Assembly (NCBI RefSeq): GCF_008364765.1
Contig: NZ_VTUY01000005.1
Span: forward strand, 109,297-173,296
Source of the DNA: Bacillus sp. CH30_1T
Lineage (GTDB): Bacteria; Bacillota; Bacilli; Bacillales; Bacillaceae_B
Reading direction: 5' to 3'
Length of the DNA stretch: 64,000 nucleotides
The notes beneath the pieces were generated by a model. It saw only the letters and a program-made list of their open reading frames with translations. It ran no database searches and had not been told where the DNA came from. Positions 1 through 7,711 of this stretch are shown here, one piece after another. Position 1 is the first letter of the stretch; the number at the start of each line of letters is the position of its first letter. The translations under genes and the position numbers were made by a program.

Positions 1-2
1 AA

Positions 3-32
3 AACCTTCCAAACTTATGACAGTGGAAGGTT
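3..32 (-). terminator. Hairpin ending the SH3/M23 gene pair
   Basis: Perfect 8-bp inverted repeat (AACCTTCC / GGAAGGTT) with a 14-base loop. Read on the minus strand it is followed by a short T-run at the window edge, and it lies downstream of the minus-strand SH3 gene. Bases 33-197 between it and the gene show no other convincing feature. Confidence 0.5.
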
Positions 33-197
33 ATTTGGCATGCGTATATTCAGTATAACACGAGTTAATTTAAGTTTTTATTGAAAGATGTTGACAAACT
101 ATTAGCTGGTTTTGCTTTATAAACCTTTGTAAGAAAGAGTTTATTTTAGGGTGTTGGTATTATTTAAAAACAGCCTGGTAGTAGGATATATTCTGCT

Positions 198-554
198 CTA
201 GTCGCATTGGATACCGACCGGACCGTCTGACCCCGTGTAGAGATATGTGTCAGAGATATATCCAATATTCACCACCCCTTGAGAATCTTTCCATTGGATT
301 TGATCCCAAATATTACTCGTTCCATACTTCCCTGTCACCGTTGTACCATAAGAGTAACAATAGTAAGGAACCCTCGATCCACTGGGAATGGAAAGCATAA
401 TGGGATAATTTGTACCTGGACCACTACGCATATTTAGTGGAGTACCACTGTTAGTAGAGAGAGTGTAATATTGGACTGCAAGTGCATTACTAGAAAAAAA
501 GAACAATGATGCTATCACAATGGATAGGATTCCTCGCTTTTTTAGTTTACTCAT
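198..554 (-). CDS. Secreted SH3-like (SH3b) domain protein
   Basis: A 118-residue protein with a cleavable signal peptide (positive MSKLKKRG followed by a hydrophobic stretch to about residue 26, ALA-type cleavage). The rest is one bacterial SH3-like domain, recognised by LNMRSGPGTNYPI and by the ending GYISDTYLYTGSDG. SH3b domains usually bind cell wall or protein partners outside the cell; the ligand here is unknown. The mature part closely resembles the C-terminal domain of the neighbouring M23 peptidase (shared VTGKYGTSN, ISDTY and TGSDG motifs and two cysteines), so the pair probably arose by duplication. It starts 42 bases after the stop of that gene and is probably cotranscribed with it. 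It has no catalytic domain. Confidence 0.8.
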   Translation of the reverse strand: MSKLKKRGILSIVIASLFFFSSNALAVQYYTLSTNSGTPLNMRSGPGTNYPIMLSIPSGSRVPYYCYSYGTTVTGKYGTSNIWDQIQWKDSQGVVNIGYISDTYLYTGSDGPVGIQCD

Positions 555-596
555 TTTAATCCCTCTTTCTCCTAAATATCCTTTGTTTTAAGTATT

Positions 597-1373
597 TTAA
601 TTGCATGTAGGGGCTACTTGTCCATCAGATCCAGTAAAGACATAAGTATCGGAAATATAACCTTCTCCTATGAAACTCCATAGATTACTTGTTCCATATT
701 TACCTGTAACGGTTTCTCCACGTTTCTGACAAGTGATGGTTACTTTTTGTCCATCCGCAACTGAGCCTACAACACCGTAATTAGTGCCAGGTCCTGAGCG
801 AACATTAAGTGAAATCCCTGAATCCGTATGAACAGTTCCGGTTACACCGTCAGAAGAGCAGGAATTCTTGCTCGTATAGTTCTTAGCACCATAATAGGTA
901 ATCTGAGAACCATTAAATGAAATTTTTTGTGCTGAACCATTATACCGTTGTTCAAAATGAAGATGTGCCCCGGTGACATTCCCTGTATCACCAACTGTTC
1001 CAATCTTCTGTCCTTGAGAGACGCTTTGTCCATTAGACACACTGAAAGAATTCAAGTGAGCATATAATGTTGACCATCCATTCCCATGATCAATCACAAT
1101 ATACTTCCCATAACTAGAACTTCCGAGATCCCTGACAGTAACGACCGAACCTGAGGCAGAGGAGACGACTGTATCTCCATGATCATTGGAACGGTTGAAG
1201 TCAACAGAATTCAGTGGATTATGATTCGTTCGAGTTTGACCTTCCCACACTTGCCCACATGGAAAAGGCATTTGAAAAGAAGGTGCAGCTGCGGATACTT
1301 GACTTGTACTAAAGAGTCCAGAACCTAAAAAAAGCATGGCAACGATAAATACCTTAAAACTATTTAACTTCAT
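597..1373 (-). CDS. Secreted M23 (LytM-type) metallopeptidase with C-terminal SH3 domain
   Basis: I start this at the ATG that follows GGAAGGAAG rather than at an ATG 14 codons upstream, because that gives MKLNSFKVFIV and a normal signal peptide; length 258 residues. The middle is a peptidase M23 fold: a histidine/aspartate pair in the NSVDFNRSNDHGD region, HGNGWSTLYAHL, and the GAHLHFE zinc motif with its HxH. These enzymes cut peptide cross-bridges in cell walls. The last 75 residues are an SH3b domain nearly matching the downstream protein. From memory, the PFPCGQ and NHNP motifs resemble secreted M23 enzymes of actinomycetes, which would suggest transfer, but this is untested. The substrate, own or foreign wall, is unknown. 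Confidence 0.85.
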   Translation of the reverse strand: MKLNSFKVFIVAMLFLGSGLFSTSQVSAAAPSFQMPFPCGQVWEGQTRTNHNPLNSVDFNRSNDHGDTVVSSASGSVVTVRDLGSSSYGKYIVIDHGNGWSTLYAHLNSFSVSNGQSVSQGQKIGTVGDTGNVTGAHLHFEQRYNGSAQKISFNGSQITYYGAKNYTSKNSCSSDGVTGTVHTDSGISLNVRSGPGTNYGVVGSVADGQKVTITCQKRGETVTGKYGTSNLWSFIGEGYISDTYVFTGSDGQVAPTCN

Positions 1374-1721
1374 CTCTATCTTCCTTCCAAAATATTCATT
1401 ATAAACAATCGACATCTTTCACAAAGCCCATATCTTTCAAGTAACACCTCCTTTTCCATAACGCTAACATATTAGTAAAAATTTTACATGTATTATTCCT
1501 ATAATTATATTTGGAAATTAGTGTTTCCTAACATCTAGTGTAAATGGGTTCATCTTATTGATCAGCCACAGCAAATTCCTAAAGGTATGTTTGGTGTGAG
1601 CAGATCTATCAAACTATTTGACAATAAAGAGAAATTCTATTATCGTTGTAAAACCCTAATACAATACTCAAATTCGTATAACTCCAATAATATGGTTTGA
1701 AGGTCTCTACCAGGAACCAAT

Positions 1722-1788
1722 AAATCCTGATTACGAAGAAGATACAAGCATTTATTTGTATTTTCTTTGTGATCAGGATTTTTTTTTG
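1722..1788 (+). terminator. Very long hairpin with T-run, probable terminator of a lost gene
   Basis: AAATCCTGAT pairs perfectly with ATCAGGATTT, and inside it a second 12-bp arm (AAGAAGATACAA) pairs with TTGTATTTTCTT with one G-U. Nine Ts follow. It has the shape of an intrinsic terminator on the plus strand, but no intact plus-strand gene lies upstream. The short reading frames of either strand across it are explained by the hairpin. Bases 1416-1721 hold nothing else I can name. Confidence 0.5.
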
Positions 1789-1798
1789 AAAATCGAGT

Positions 1799-1935
1799 AG
1801 GTCCAACAATGAATTTTTCTATTATGCCCAAATTGAACTACACTGTCATTTGGATGGGAGTGTTAAACTCAAGACCATCATTGATATCGCAAAGAGAGAA
1901 AGATTTTTCTATTTCCCCAAAAAAGTTGAAAGTAT
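1799..1935 (+). pseudogene. Remnant of adenosine deaminase N-terminus
   Basis: Reading from base 1829 in the frame offset from the TetR frame gives QIELHCHLDGSV followed by KTIIDIAKRE. This is the conserved start of adenosine deaminase, where the first metal-binding HxH lies in a (K)(I/V)ELHCHLDGS motif. The frame has no start codon near the expected place, runs only about 45 codons, then passes into the TetR promoter and stops. No downstream part of the roughly 330-residue enzyme is present. I read it as the leftover of a deleted add-like gene whose 3' part was replaced by the TetR/ABC module. Confidence 0.7.
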
Positions 1936-1964
1936 TGACCATGATGGTCATTTTTTGTTATATT
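1935..1964 (+). promoter_or_regulatory. Promoter of the TetR-ABC operon
   Basis: TTGACC at 1935-1940 and TATATT at 1959-1964 are separated by 18 bases, a good housekeeping-type promoter directly upstream of the TetR gene. Confidence 0.6.
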
Positions 1965-1986
1965 AAAAATGACCAAAGTGGTCATT
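1936..1986. promoter_or_regulatory. Paired palindromic operators, likely TetR autoregulation
   Basis: Two related palindromes share the half-site TGACCA. The first, 1936-1950, is TGACCAT-G-ATGGTCA, perfect around one base and overlapping the -35 box. The second, 1968-1986, is AATGACCA-AAG-TGGTCATT, perfect around three bases and lying at the transcription start. Their centres are 34 bp apart, flanking the -10. This is the usual layout for repression by the adjacent TetR protein; the pairing with that protein is inferred. Confidence 0.65.
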
Positions 1987-1988
1987 TT

Positions 1989-2633
1989 ATGAAGGGAGGC
2001 AGCATAATTATTAGTACTAGATTTAAAAATTTGAAAATAGAAAAACAAGAGCGAATTATCAATGCAGCAATGAAAGAGTTTGTTAACAGTGGTTTTGATA
2101 AAGCATCAACAAATGAAATAGTAAAGGAAGCACAGATATCTAAAGGATCCCTATTCAACTATTTTAAAAATAAAAAGGATTTGTACCTGTATTTAATTGA
2201 AAATTCAATGGAAATCATCGAGCAAATTTATGATGAAATCGATATGAATGAAAGGGATCTCTTCAAAAGGATTCACCAGGTGGGCTTGGTCAAATTAAAC
2301 ATTCAAAAAAAATACCCGTTAGTATTTGATTTCCTTAAATCGTCTGGTGATGAGAAAGCACCGGAAGTAAAATCGGATATTGAGCGGATAAAGGGAAGTA
2401 TTCTGGATGATGGCTTGAAAAGGATCTACCAAAATATAGATTGGTCAAAATTCCGAGAGGGAGTTGATCCGGAAAAAGCAGTGCATATCCTTAATTGGAC
2501 AATGGTTGGTTTTGCAGAATTACAAATGGCGAAGATAGATTCTTTTCATCATGTTGGAATGGAGATATTCAATGAATGGAACAGCTATTCCGAAATTCTA
2601 AGACGTTGTTTCTATAAAGATGGGGAGGAATGA
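1989..2633 (+). CDS. TetR/AcrR family transcriptional regulator
   Basis: A DNA-binding repressor that probably controls the ABC exporter downstream. The N-terminal helix-turn-helix is clear (ERIINAAMKEF, then ASTNEIVKEAQISKGSLFNYFKNKKDLY), followed by a helical ligand-binding part of about 150 residues. A longer open frame runs upstream to 1809, but those codons overlap the promoter, operators and the adenosine deaminase remnant, so I start at ATG 1989 (214 residues). The strong GGGAGG at 1994-1999 lies just after that ATG, so the true start could be a rare ATA or ATT at 2004-2009, as in infC. It ends 4 bases before the ABC ATPase start. The inducing ligand is unknown. Confidence 0.85.
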   Translation: MKGGSIIISTRFKNLKIEKQERIINAAMKEFVNSGFDKASTNEIVKEAQISKGSLFNYFKNKKDLYLYLIENSMEIIEQIYDEIDMNERDLFKRIHQVGLVKLNIQKKYPLVFDFLKSSGDEKAPEVKSDIERIKGSILDDGLKRIYQNIDWSKFREGVDPEKAVHILNWTMVGFAELQMAKIDSFHHVGMEIFNEWNSYSEILRRCFYKDGEE

Positions 2634-2637
2634 ACAA

Positions 2638-3546
2638 ATGAGCTTATTGAAAGTAACCAATTTATCAAAGAAGTTTGGCAAGTTTACTGCATTGGACAAG
2701 GTCAATCTTGAGGTGAGTAAGGGAGAGGTTGTAGGGTTTATCGGTCCAAATGGTGCAGGTAAATCAACCACAATCCGCGTTTTATTAGGGATATTAAAGG
2801 CATCAGATGGAGAGGTGAAAATTTTCAACAAAGACGCGTGGCAGGATGCTGTAGACATTCATAAGAACATTGCTTATGTCCCTGGGGATGTGAATTTATG
2901 GCCAAACCTAACAGGGGGAGAGGTCATTGATTTATTTGTGAAACTCAATGGTACAACGAATAGGGCAAGACGCGAGGAATTGATAAAAAAATTTGATTTA
3001 GATCCATCCAAGAAGTGTAGAACATATTCCAAAGGGAATCGACAAAAGGTAGCTTTAGTCGCGGCCTTTTCATCTGATGCAGATCTCTACATTCTGGATG
3101 AACCCACTTCCGGACTAGACCCTTTAATGGAAAAGGTGTTTCAGGAATGTGTGTTGGATGTAAAAAGACAAGGAAAAAGTGTCCTGCTTTCCAGTCATAT
3201 TTTATCAGAGGTAGAGAAGCTGTGCGATCGTGTCAGTATTATTCGTCAAGGTAAAATTATTGAGTCTGGGTCATTAAGCGAGCTTCGTCACTTAACAAGA
3301 ACACAAATGCTAGTCGATACCAAGATGCCGATTACAGGTTTAAATGAGCTGGAAGGCATCCATGAAATTGAGGCAAGCGAACATGGTATATCGTTTCAGG
3401 TTGACACTGAGCAAATAGATGCTGTTATCAAGCATATTAGCCCGTTTGGTATTGTTAAGCTAGAGAGTGCCCCACCAACGTTGGAAGATTTATTTATGAG
3501 TCATTATGAAGGAGCGAAGGATACAGGAGAGGGAGGTGTACAGTGA
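2638..3546 (+). CDS. ABC transporter ATP-binding protein (drug/polyketide exporter type)
   Basis: ATPase subunit of an exporter, 302 residues from ATG 2638, which follows GGGGAGG; an earlier in-frame ATG would place the ribosome site inside the gene. Walker A is GPNGAGKST, the signature is YSKGNRQKVAL (a variant with N in place of the usual GG/GQ pattern), Walker B is LYILDEPTSGLDP, and the switch histidine is in LLSSHILSEVEKLCD. The C-terminal 80 residues form the extra domain common in export ATPases of the DrrA/BcrA type. Translationally coupled to the permease (TGATG) and cotranscribed with the TetR gene. Confidence 0.9.
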   Translation: MSLLKVTNLSKKFGKFTALDKVNLEVSKGEVVGFIGPNGAGKSTTIRVLLGILKASDGEVKIFNKDAWQDAVDIHKNIAYVPGDVNLWPNLTGGEVIDLFVKLNGTTNRARREELIKKFDLDPSKKCRTYSKGNRQKVALVAAFSSDADLYILDEPTSGLDPLMEKVFQECVLDVKRQGKSVLLSSHILSEVEKLCDRVSIIRQGKIIESGSLSELRHLTRTQMLVDTKMPITGLNELEGIHEIEASEHGISFQVDTEQIDAVIKHISPFGIVKLESAPPTLEDLFMSHYEGAKDTGEGGVQ

Positions 3547-5147
3547 TGGCAGCCAATTTAATGGCTAAAACGGCTTACCTTTCTAAATTCATTTTTCGTC
3601 TTGATCGTATCCGGATCCCAATCTGGATCATCTCCCTTACGTTTTTTACGATAGTCGTGCCAACAGCATTTAAGGATTTGTACAGCTCTCAACAGGAAAG
3701 AGATGCAATGGCCCAAACAATGGCCAATCCCGCGATGACTGCCATGACTGGTCCAGCTAATTTAAGCAACTATACGATTGGTGTCATGACCGCGCATCAG
3801 ATGTTACTTATGACCGCTGCAGTGGTAGGGTTAATGTCCATCCTCCTTGTCACTCGCCACACCCGAGCTGCTGAAGAGGATGGACGTTTGGAAATGCTTC
3901 GTTCGTTACCGACGGGGCGCCTTTCCTACTTAAATGCAGTCTTACTTGTCGTAACGGCTACGTGTGTTGGAATCGCATTGATCAATGGTTTTGGCCTCTT
4001 TGCCCTTGGGATTGATAGCATAGATCTTGAAGGGTCCTTACTGTATGGTACGGCATTAGGGGCGACTGGTTTATTCTTTGCCGGGGTAACAGCCATATTT
4101 GCACAGCTGTCGGACAGTTCACGTGGTACCATCGGTTATTCAATAGCGGTACTTCTTCTATCCTATCTTCTTCGGGCCATCACGGACGTAAGCAACGAAG
4201 CGCTATCGTGGATTTCACCTTTGGCATGGGTAACAAAAGCAGAAGTTTACGATACGAATAATTGGTGGCCGATTATTTTAATGATTGCTGCTTCAATCGT
4301 TCTTTATGCCGCAGCGAATTATTTGAACGCCATTCGTGACTTGGATCGTGGCTTTTTACCATCCAAGCCCGGTAAAAAACATGCATCCCGCTTTTTGCAA
4401 AGTCCAATCGGTCTTGCATTAAGATTGCAACGAACCGGAATCATATCATGGGCCATTGGTATGTATGTGTTAGGTGCCTCTTATGGCTCTGTTTTAGGAG
4501 ATCTCGAATCCTTTTTTTCTGAAAGTGAAACAATGAAACAGCTGCTACAACCAGCGGAAGGGGTAACGTTGATAGAACAATTTATCCCAATGTTGATGAC
4601 CGTCATTTCATTGCTGGCAACCGTCCCTCCCGTTATGTCCATGAATAAATTGCGCGGGGAGGAGAAGAAGGAACGAATTTTCCACCTGTTAAGTAGAACC
4701 GTTTCACGAACAAAACTATTGGGCAGTTACTTCATCATTTCTATAGTCAATGGTTTTGTCATGATTTCCCTTGCAGCGCTCGGACTATGGTCGGCGGGTA
4801 ATGCAGTGGTGGAAGGTGGATTATCCTTTGAAATGATCTTTGGCGCAGCCCTGTCCTACTATCCAGCCATGCTCGTCATGATTAGTATAGCTGTATTACT
4901 TATGGGGTATTTGCCAAAGCTAACGAGCATGATATGGCTTTATGTTTTTTATTCTTTTATCGTTTTGTATCTGGGAGGATTATTCCAATTTTCGGATTGG
5001 ATTGGCAACATTTCACCTTTTGGTCACGTCCCACAAACACCGATTGAAGACTTTTCTTTCATGCCACTTCTACTTTTATGCATGATTGCCGTTGTACTGA
5101 CAGCGGCAGGATTTATTGGCTTTAATAAACGTGATATTGAAACTTAA
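3546..5147 (+). CDS. ABC exporter permease, polyketide/antibiotic-export type
   Basis: Membrane partner of the preceding ATPase, 533 residues with about twelve hydrophobic segments in two halves (roughly 20-260 and 290-530), so it probably arose by internal duplication and forms the transporter as a single chain. The pattern (MAKTAYLSKFIFRLDRIRIPIWI, then GRLEMLRSLPTGR, and a similar EERIFHLLSRTVSRTK in the second half) matches the family often annotated as exporters of polyketide antibiotics. The ATG overlaps the ATPase stop by one base; a GTG one codon earlier is also possible. The substrate is unknown; resistance or lipid export are both possible. Confidence 0.85.
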   Translation: MAANLMAKTAYLSKFIFRLDRIRIPIWIISLTFFTIVVPTAFKDLYSSQQERDAMAQTMANPAMTAMTGPANLSNYTIGVMTAHQMLLMTAAVVGLMSILLVTRHTRAAEEDGRLEMLRSLPTGRLSYLNAVLLVVTATCVGIALINGFGLFALGIDSIDLEGSLLYGTALGATGLFFAGVTAIFAQLSDSSRGTIGYSIAVLLLSYLLRAITDVSNEALSWISPLAWVTKAEVYDTNNWWPIILMIAASIVLYAAANYLNAIRDLDRGFLPSKPGKKHASRFLQSPIGLALRLQRTGIISWAIGMYVLGASYGSVLGDLESFFSESETMKQLLQPAEGVTLIEQFIPMLMTVISLLATVPPVMSMNKLRGEEKKERIFHLLSRTVSRTKLLGSYFIISIVNGFVMISLAALGLWSAGNAVVEGGLSFEMIFGAALSYYPAMLVMISIAVLLMGYLPKLTSMIWLYVFYSFIVLYLGGLFQFSDWIGNISPFGHVPQTPIEDFSFMPLLLLCMIAVVLTAAGFIGFNKRDIET

Positions 5148-5160
5148 TAGTTGAAAAATA

Positions 5161-5190
5161 GGACCTCCAGTGTGCCTCACGGGAGGTCTT
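5161..5190 (+). terminator. Hairpin after the ABC operon
   Basis: GACCTCC at 5162-5168 pairs with GGAGGTC at 5182-5188 and is followed by TTTGATT; a modest intrinsic terminator just past the permease stop. Confidence 0.55.
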
Positions 5191-5248
5191 TGATTACTTT
5201 TGAGTCAGGATAATATATCAGAGATTTACAGAAATATATCTTTACAAA

Positions 5249-5271
5249 TGAGAATGATAATTGTTATCATT
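5249..5271. promoter_or_regulatory. Fur box upstream of the nitroreductase
   Basis: TGAGAATGATAATTGTTATCA matches the 7-1-7 Fur consensus (TGATAAT-N-ATTATCA) in an overlapping arrangement, with a perfect TGATAA-TTG-TTATCA core at 5255-5269. It lies about 35 bp upstream of the start codon, after TTTACA, so iron repression by Fur is likely. Confidence 0.8.
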
Positions 5272-5304
5272 TATATGGTATCTATTATGTGAGGAGATTG
5301 TACA

Positions 5305-5859
5305 ATGGAAAATACAAAATCGAATTTAGCAAAAATCATTCGTGAACGTCGTTCGATTAAAAGTGGATATATAGATAAAGAAGTAACAGAGGAAACCGTG
5401 CTTGAGATATTGGACGATGCCATCTGGGCACCGAACCACGGCTTAAGAGAGCCTTGGCGTTTTATCTTTGTGTCTGCCAAAGAGAAGGAAGGCTTTGTAG
5501 AAAATTTAGTGAAGACATTTTCTTCAGAGATGCAGGAGAACAGAAGGAATTATTTCAGCCAACCCGCTGCATTCCTTATTGTGGTCATGGAGGAAGATCC
5601 GAGACAAAAGCAATGGGAAGAGAATTTTGGTGCGGTCAGCTCACTAATTCAAAACTTTCAGTTGCTGGCTTGGGAACAAAAGCTCGGAGTTGTTTGGAAG
5701 ACGAATCCACACATTTATGATCCAAAAGTGCGTGACTTATTAGACGTGAAGCCTGGAGAGAAGATTGTCGGATTCTTGCATATGGGATACTTTGATAAAG
5801 TACCTCAGGTGAGACAGCGAACATCAGCAGAAGAGAAGTTGACGGTTTACAAGAACTAA
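5305..5859 (+). CDS. Nitroreductase family protein, YdjA-like, iron-regulated
   Basis: A 184-residue FMN-binding flavoprotein of the minimal nitroreductase group. Visible features: IIRERRSIK near residue 11 (FMN phosphate contacts), the WAPNHGLREPWRF segment, and GFLHMGYFDKVPQVRQR at the end; the length fits the short YdjA type. The family reduces nitroaromatics, quinones or other electron acceptors with NAD(P)H. A Fur box upstream and the siderophore uptake locus downstream suggest a role under iron limitation, for instance in reducing ferric siderophore or flavin, but that is inference. The start follows GAGGAG at a normal distance. Confidence 0.85.
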   Translation: MENTKSNLAKIIRERRSIKSGYIDKEVTEETVLEILDDAIWAPNHGLREPWRFIFVSAKEKEGFVENLVKTFSSEMQENRRNYFSQPAAFLIVVMEEDPRQKQWEENFGAVSSLIQNFQLLAWEQKLGVVWKTNPHIYDPKVRDLLDVKPGEKIVGFLHMGYFDKVPQVRQRTSAEEKLTVYKN

Positions 5860-5885
5860 TTCCCTTAGGAAAATCCTATTTTAAA

Positions 5886-5930
5886 AAAGCAAACGACTCT
5901 TGACTCGCCATAACGGTTGGGTCTTTTTTT
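5886..5930 (+). terminator. Weak terminator after the nitroreductase
   Basis: GACTC and GGGTC can pair around a 12-base loop just before a run of seven Ts. The stem is short, so this is a tentative intrinsic terminator. Confidence 0.35.
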
Positions 5931-5969
5931 ATGGTCACCAGTTAAGCATTAGTGGTTATGTTTAAAAAT

Positions 5970-5990
5970 TGATATAAATGAAATTTATCA
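5970..5990. promoter_or_regulatory. Possible weak Fur box in front of btr
   Basis: TGATATAAATGAAATTTATCA is a 21-base near-palindrome that keeps the outer TGAT/ATCA of a Fur box but has a poorer middle than the two clear boxes nearby. It lies 30 bp upstream of the btr start. Confidence 0.4.
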
Positions 5991-6020
5991 ATAAAGAGAA
6001 GATGAAAGGAGATCATTCCT

Positions 6021-7637
6021 TTGCAAAATGGTTCAATCGACGATGTTGTTTGCAGACTAAATGATATTAAACGGGTGAAAGTAATCTCTGAGCCCAGGAA
6101 ACTTACAAACTCATTTGAACTCCTGTTCGTGAAAGATGGAAGAGGGTTTCTGGAGATTTCCGAAGATACATATATCCTTCAACCATCGAATTTGCATATT
6201 ATTCATCCATCCCAAGTGTATGCTATCCGTTCTAAGATCAAGAGTGCTCCAATAGAGTATGTCCTCTTCACGTTTGATGTTTATAGGTATCAGCGGGATG
6301 AAGAGGCGTATCGCTTACTTGAAGACAGGGGGGGAATTCCCTTGCAGGGGGAGGTGACGGCGCGCTCTCTTTCAAAGGTGGTGGACTTAACTGACGCTTT
6401 ATTCAAAGCTTTGGATGGACACGCTCCAAAGCGGCTCCTGTTTGAACAACTCTTGAATGAGCTGGTTGAACCTCTACAGACAGGAAATATTCAGGATACA
6501 GTGATAGCGGTTGAAGAAGTCAGGAAATTCTTGGATACCCATTACCATGAATCAATCTCGATTGAACAGATGGCATATATGGCAGACGTCAGTCCGAAAT
6601 ACTTCTCTGCCTTTTTCAAAAAAGAGTATGGAATAAGCGCAAGTGATTATATATCCACTTTACGGTTAAACCAAGTGAAACGGCTCCTTTCAAAAAATGA
6701 AAATCGCATACGGGACATCGCTCAGAAAGTGGGATATCGGGACGAATTTTATTTAAGTCGAAAGTTTAAGGCGACAGTGGGAATGTCCCCATCTGCCTAT
6801 CGTAAAAGAAAGATGCGGCGTATTGCTGCTTATGATATGTCTACCATCGGACATTTATGTGCCTTGAACATTTATCCTTACGCCGCTCCGATTCATCCGA
6901 AATGGACTTCTTATTATTTTCATCAGCTACGTCAAGATATTCCTGTCCATTTAAGCGCTTATCAGATCAATAAAGACTGGGAGGAAAATATTCATAAGCT
7001 TGCTCTCCATCCACCGGATATGATCATCACTCACGATGACATTTCAGAGGAAGAGCGGGCGAGTTTATCAGAGATTGGGCCGGTCTATTATTATCCAAGG
7101 AACGAAGATTGGCGTAAGCAATTATCCATGATTGCAGATCATTTAGGAGAGACGGAGGAATGTGCAGCATGGATGAGACATTATGAAAGGCAACTTATAT
7201 ATGGAAGGAACCAAATGAAAAAGCGTTTTAAAGATGAAACTTTCCTTCCTTTGAGGCTATTTCATGGCGAGCTATATTTAGACTACAGCCGTACAGTGAA
7301 AGAAGTCTTCTTTCATGATGCGGGGATGCTGTCTGCTGTTAGTCCAGCCAAAAAGTCGGAGATCATTACATTGGGTGAACTTGCAGAAATCGATCCAGAT
7401 CACATTCTATTAAATATTTGTCAGGAGTCTAAAACACTAGAAAGCTGGAATTCTCTTCAGAAGAACATTGCATGGAATGATATTCGATGTGTTAGGGGAA
7501 ATCAAGTTCATATCCTCTCATCCGATCCTTGGAGGGAGTATTCGCCCAGCGCCCACGGCAGGGTGATTAGTGAAGAGCTGAAAAAGTTATATGGAAAGAG
7601 TACAAATGATCTTACGGAAAATGTCCATGTTCAATGA
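6021..7637 (+). CDS. btr: AraC-type activator with siderophore-binding domain (Btr type)
   Basis: A 538-residue cytoplasmic regulator with three parts: an N-terminal cupin-like sensing region (about 1-150), an AraC double helix-turn-helix (about 165-265, with YHESISIEQMAYMADVSPKYFSAFF and IAQKVGYRDEFYLSRKFK), and a C-terminal region like a periplasmic siderophore-binding protein (about 275-530). This architecture and length match Bacillus Btr (YbbB), which binds bacillibactin and activates feuABC. It begins with TTG after AAAGGAG. In B. subtilis btr lies next to the feu operon; here it is upstream in the same direction, separated from feuA by a perfect Fur box. Confidence 0.88.
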   Translation: MQNGSIDDVVCRLNDIKRVKVISEPRKLTNSFELLFVKDGRGFLEISEDTYILQPSNLHIIHPSQVYAIRSKIKSAPIEYVLFTFDVYRYQRDEEAYRLLEDRGGIPLQGEVTARSLSKVVDLTDALFKALDGHAPKRLLFEQLLNELVEPLQTGNIQDTVIAVEEVRKFLDTHYHESISIEQMAYMADVSPKYFSAFFKKEYGISASDYISTLRLNQVKRLLSKNENRIRDIAQKVGYRDEFYLSRKFKATVGMSPSAYRKRKMRRIAAYDMSTIGHLCALNIYPYAAPIHPKWTSYYFHQLRQDIPVHLSAYQINKDWEENIHKLALHPPDMIITHDDISEEERASLSEIGPVYYYPRNEDWRKQLSMIADHLGETEECAAWMRHYERQLIYGRNQMKKRFKDETFLPLRLFHGELYLDYSRTVKEVFFHDAGMLSAVSPAKKSEIITLGELAEIDPDHILLNICQESKTLESWNSLQKNIAWNDIRCVRGNQVHILSSDPWREYSPSAHGRVISEELKKLYGKSTNDLTENVHVQ

Positions 7638-7663
7638 AAACAAGCTGACGTATAATCATAAAT

Positions 7664-7682
7664 GATAATGATTATCATTATC
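7664..7682. promoter_or_regulatory. Perfect Fur box in front of feuA
   Basis: GATAATGATTATCATTATC matches the classical 19-bp Fur box at every position. It lies 30 bp upstream of the feuA ATG and just downstream of a TATAAT at 7651-7656, so iron-replete Fur would block the feu promoter. Confidence 0.93.
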
Positions 7683-7711
7683 GAAAGAGATAAAAAAGGA
7701 GAGAAAGAGTT

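Noticed and set aside
842..1042. Open frame of 66 codons antisense to, or out of frame with, the M23 gene
   Set aside because: It lies wholly inside the well supported peptidase gene and has no ribosome site or family.
1609..1831. Two overlapping minus-strand frames of 63-66 codons
   Set aside because: They cross the long terminator hairpin and have no ribosome site or recognisable family. I considered a transposase fragment, but nothing was convincing.
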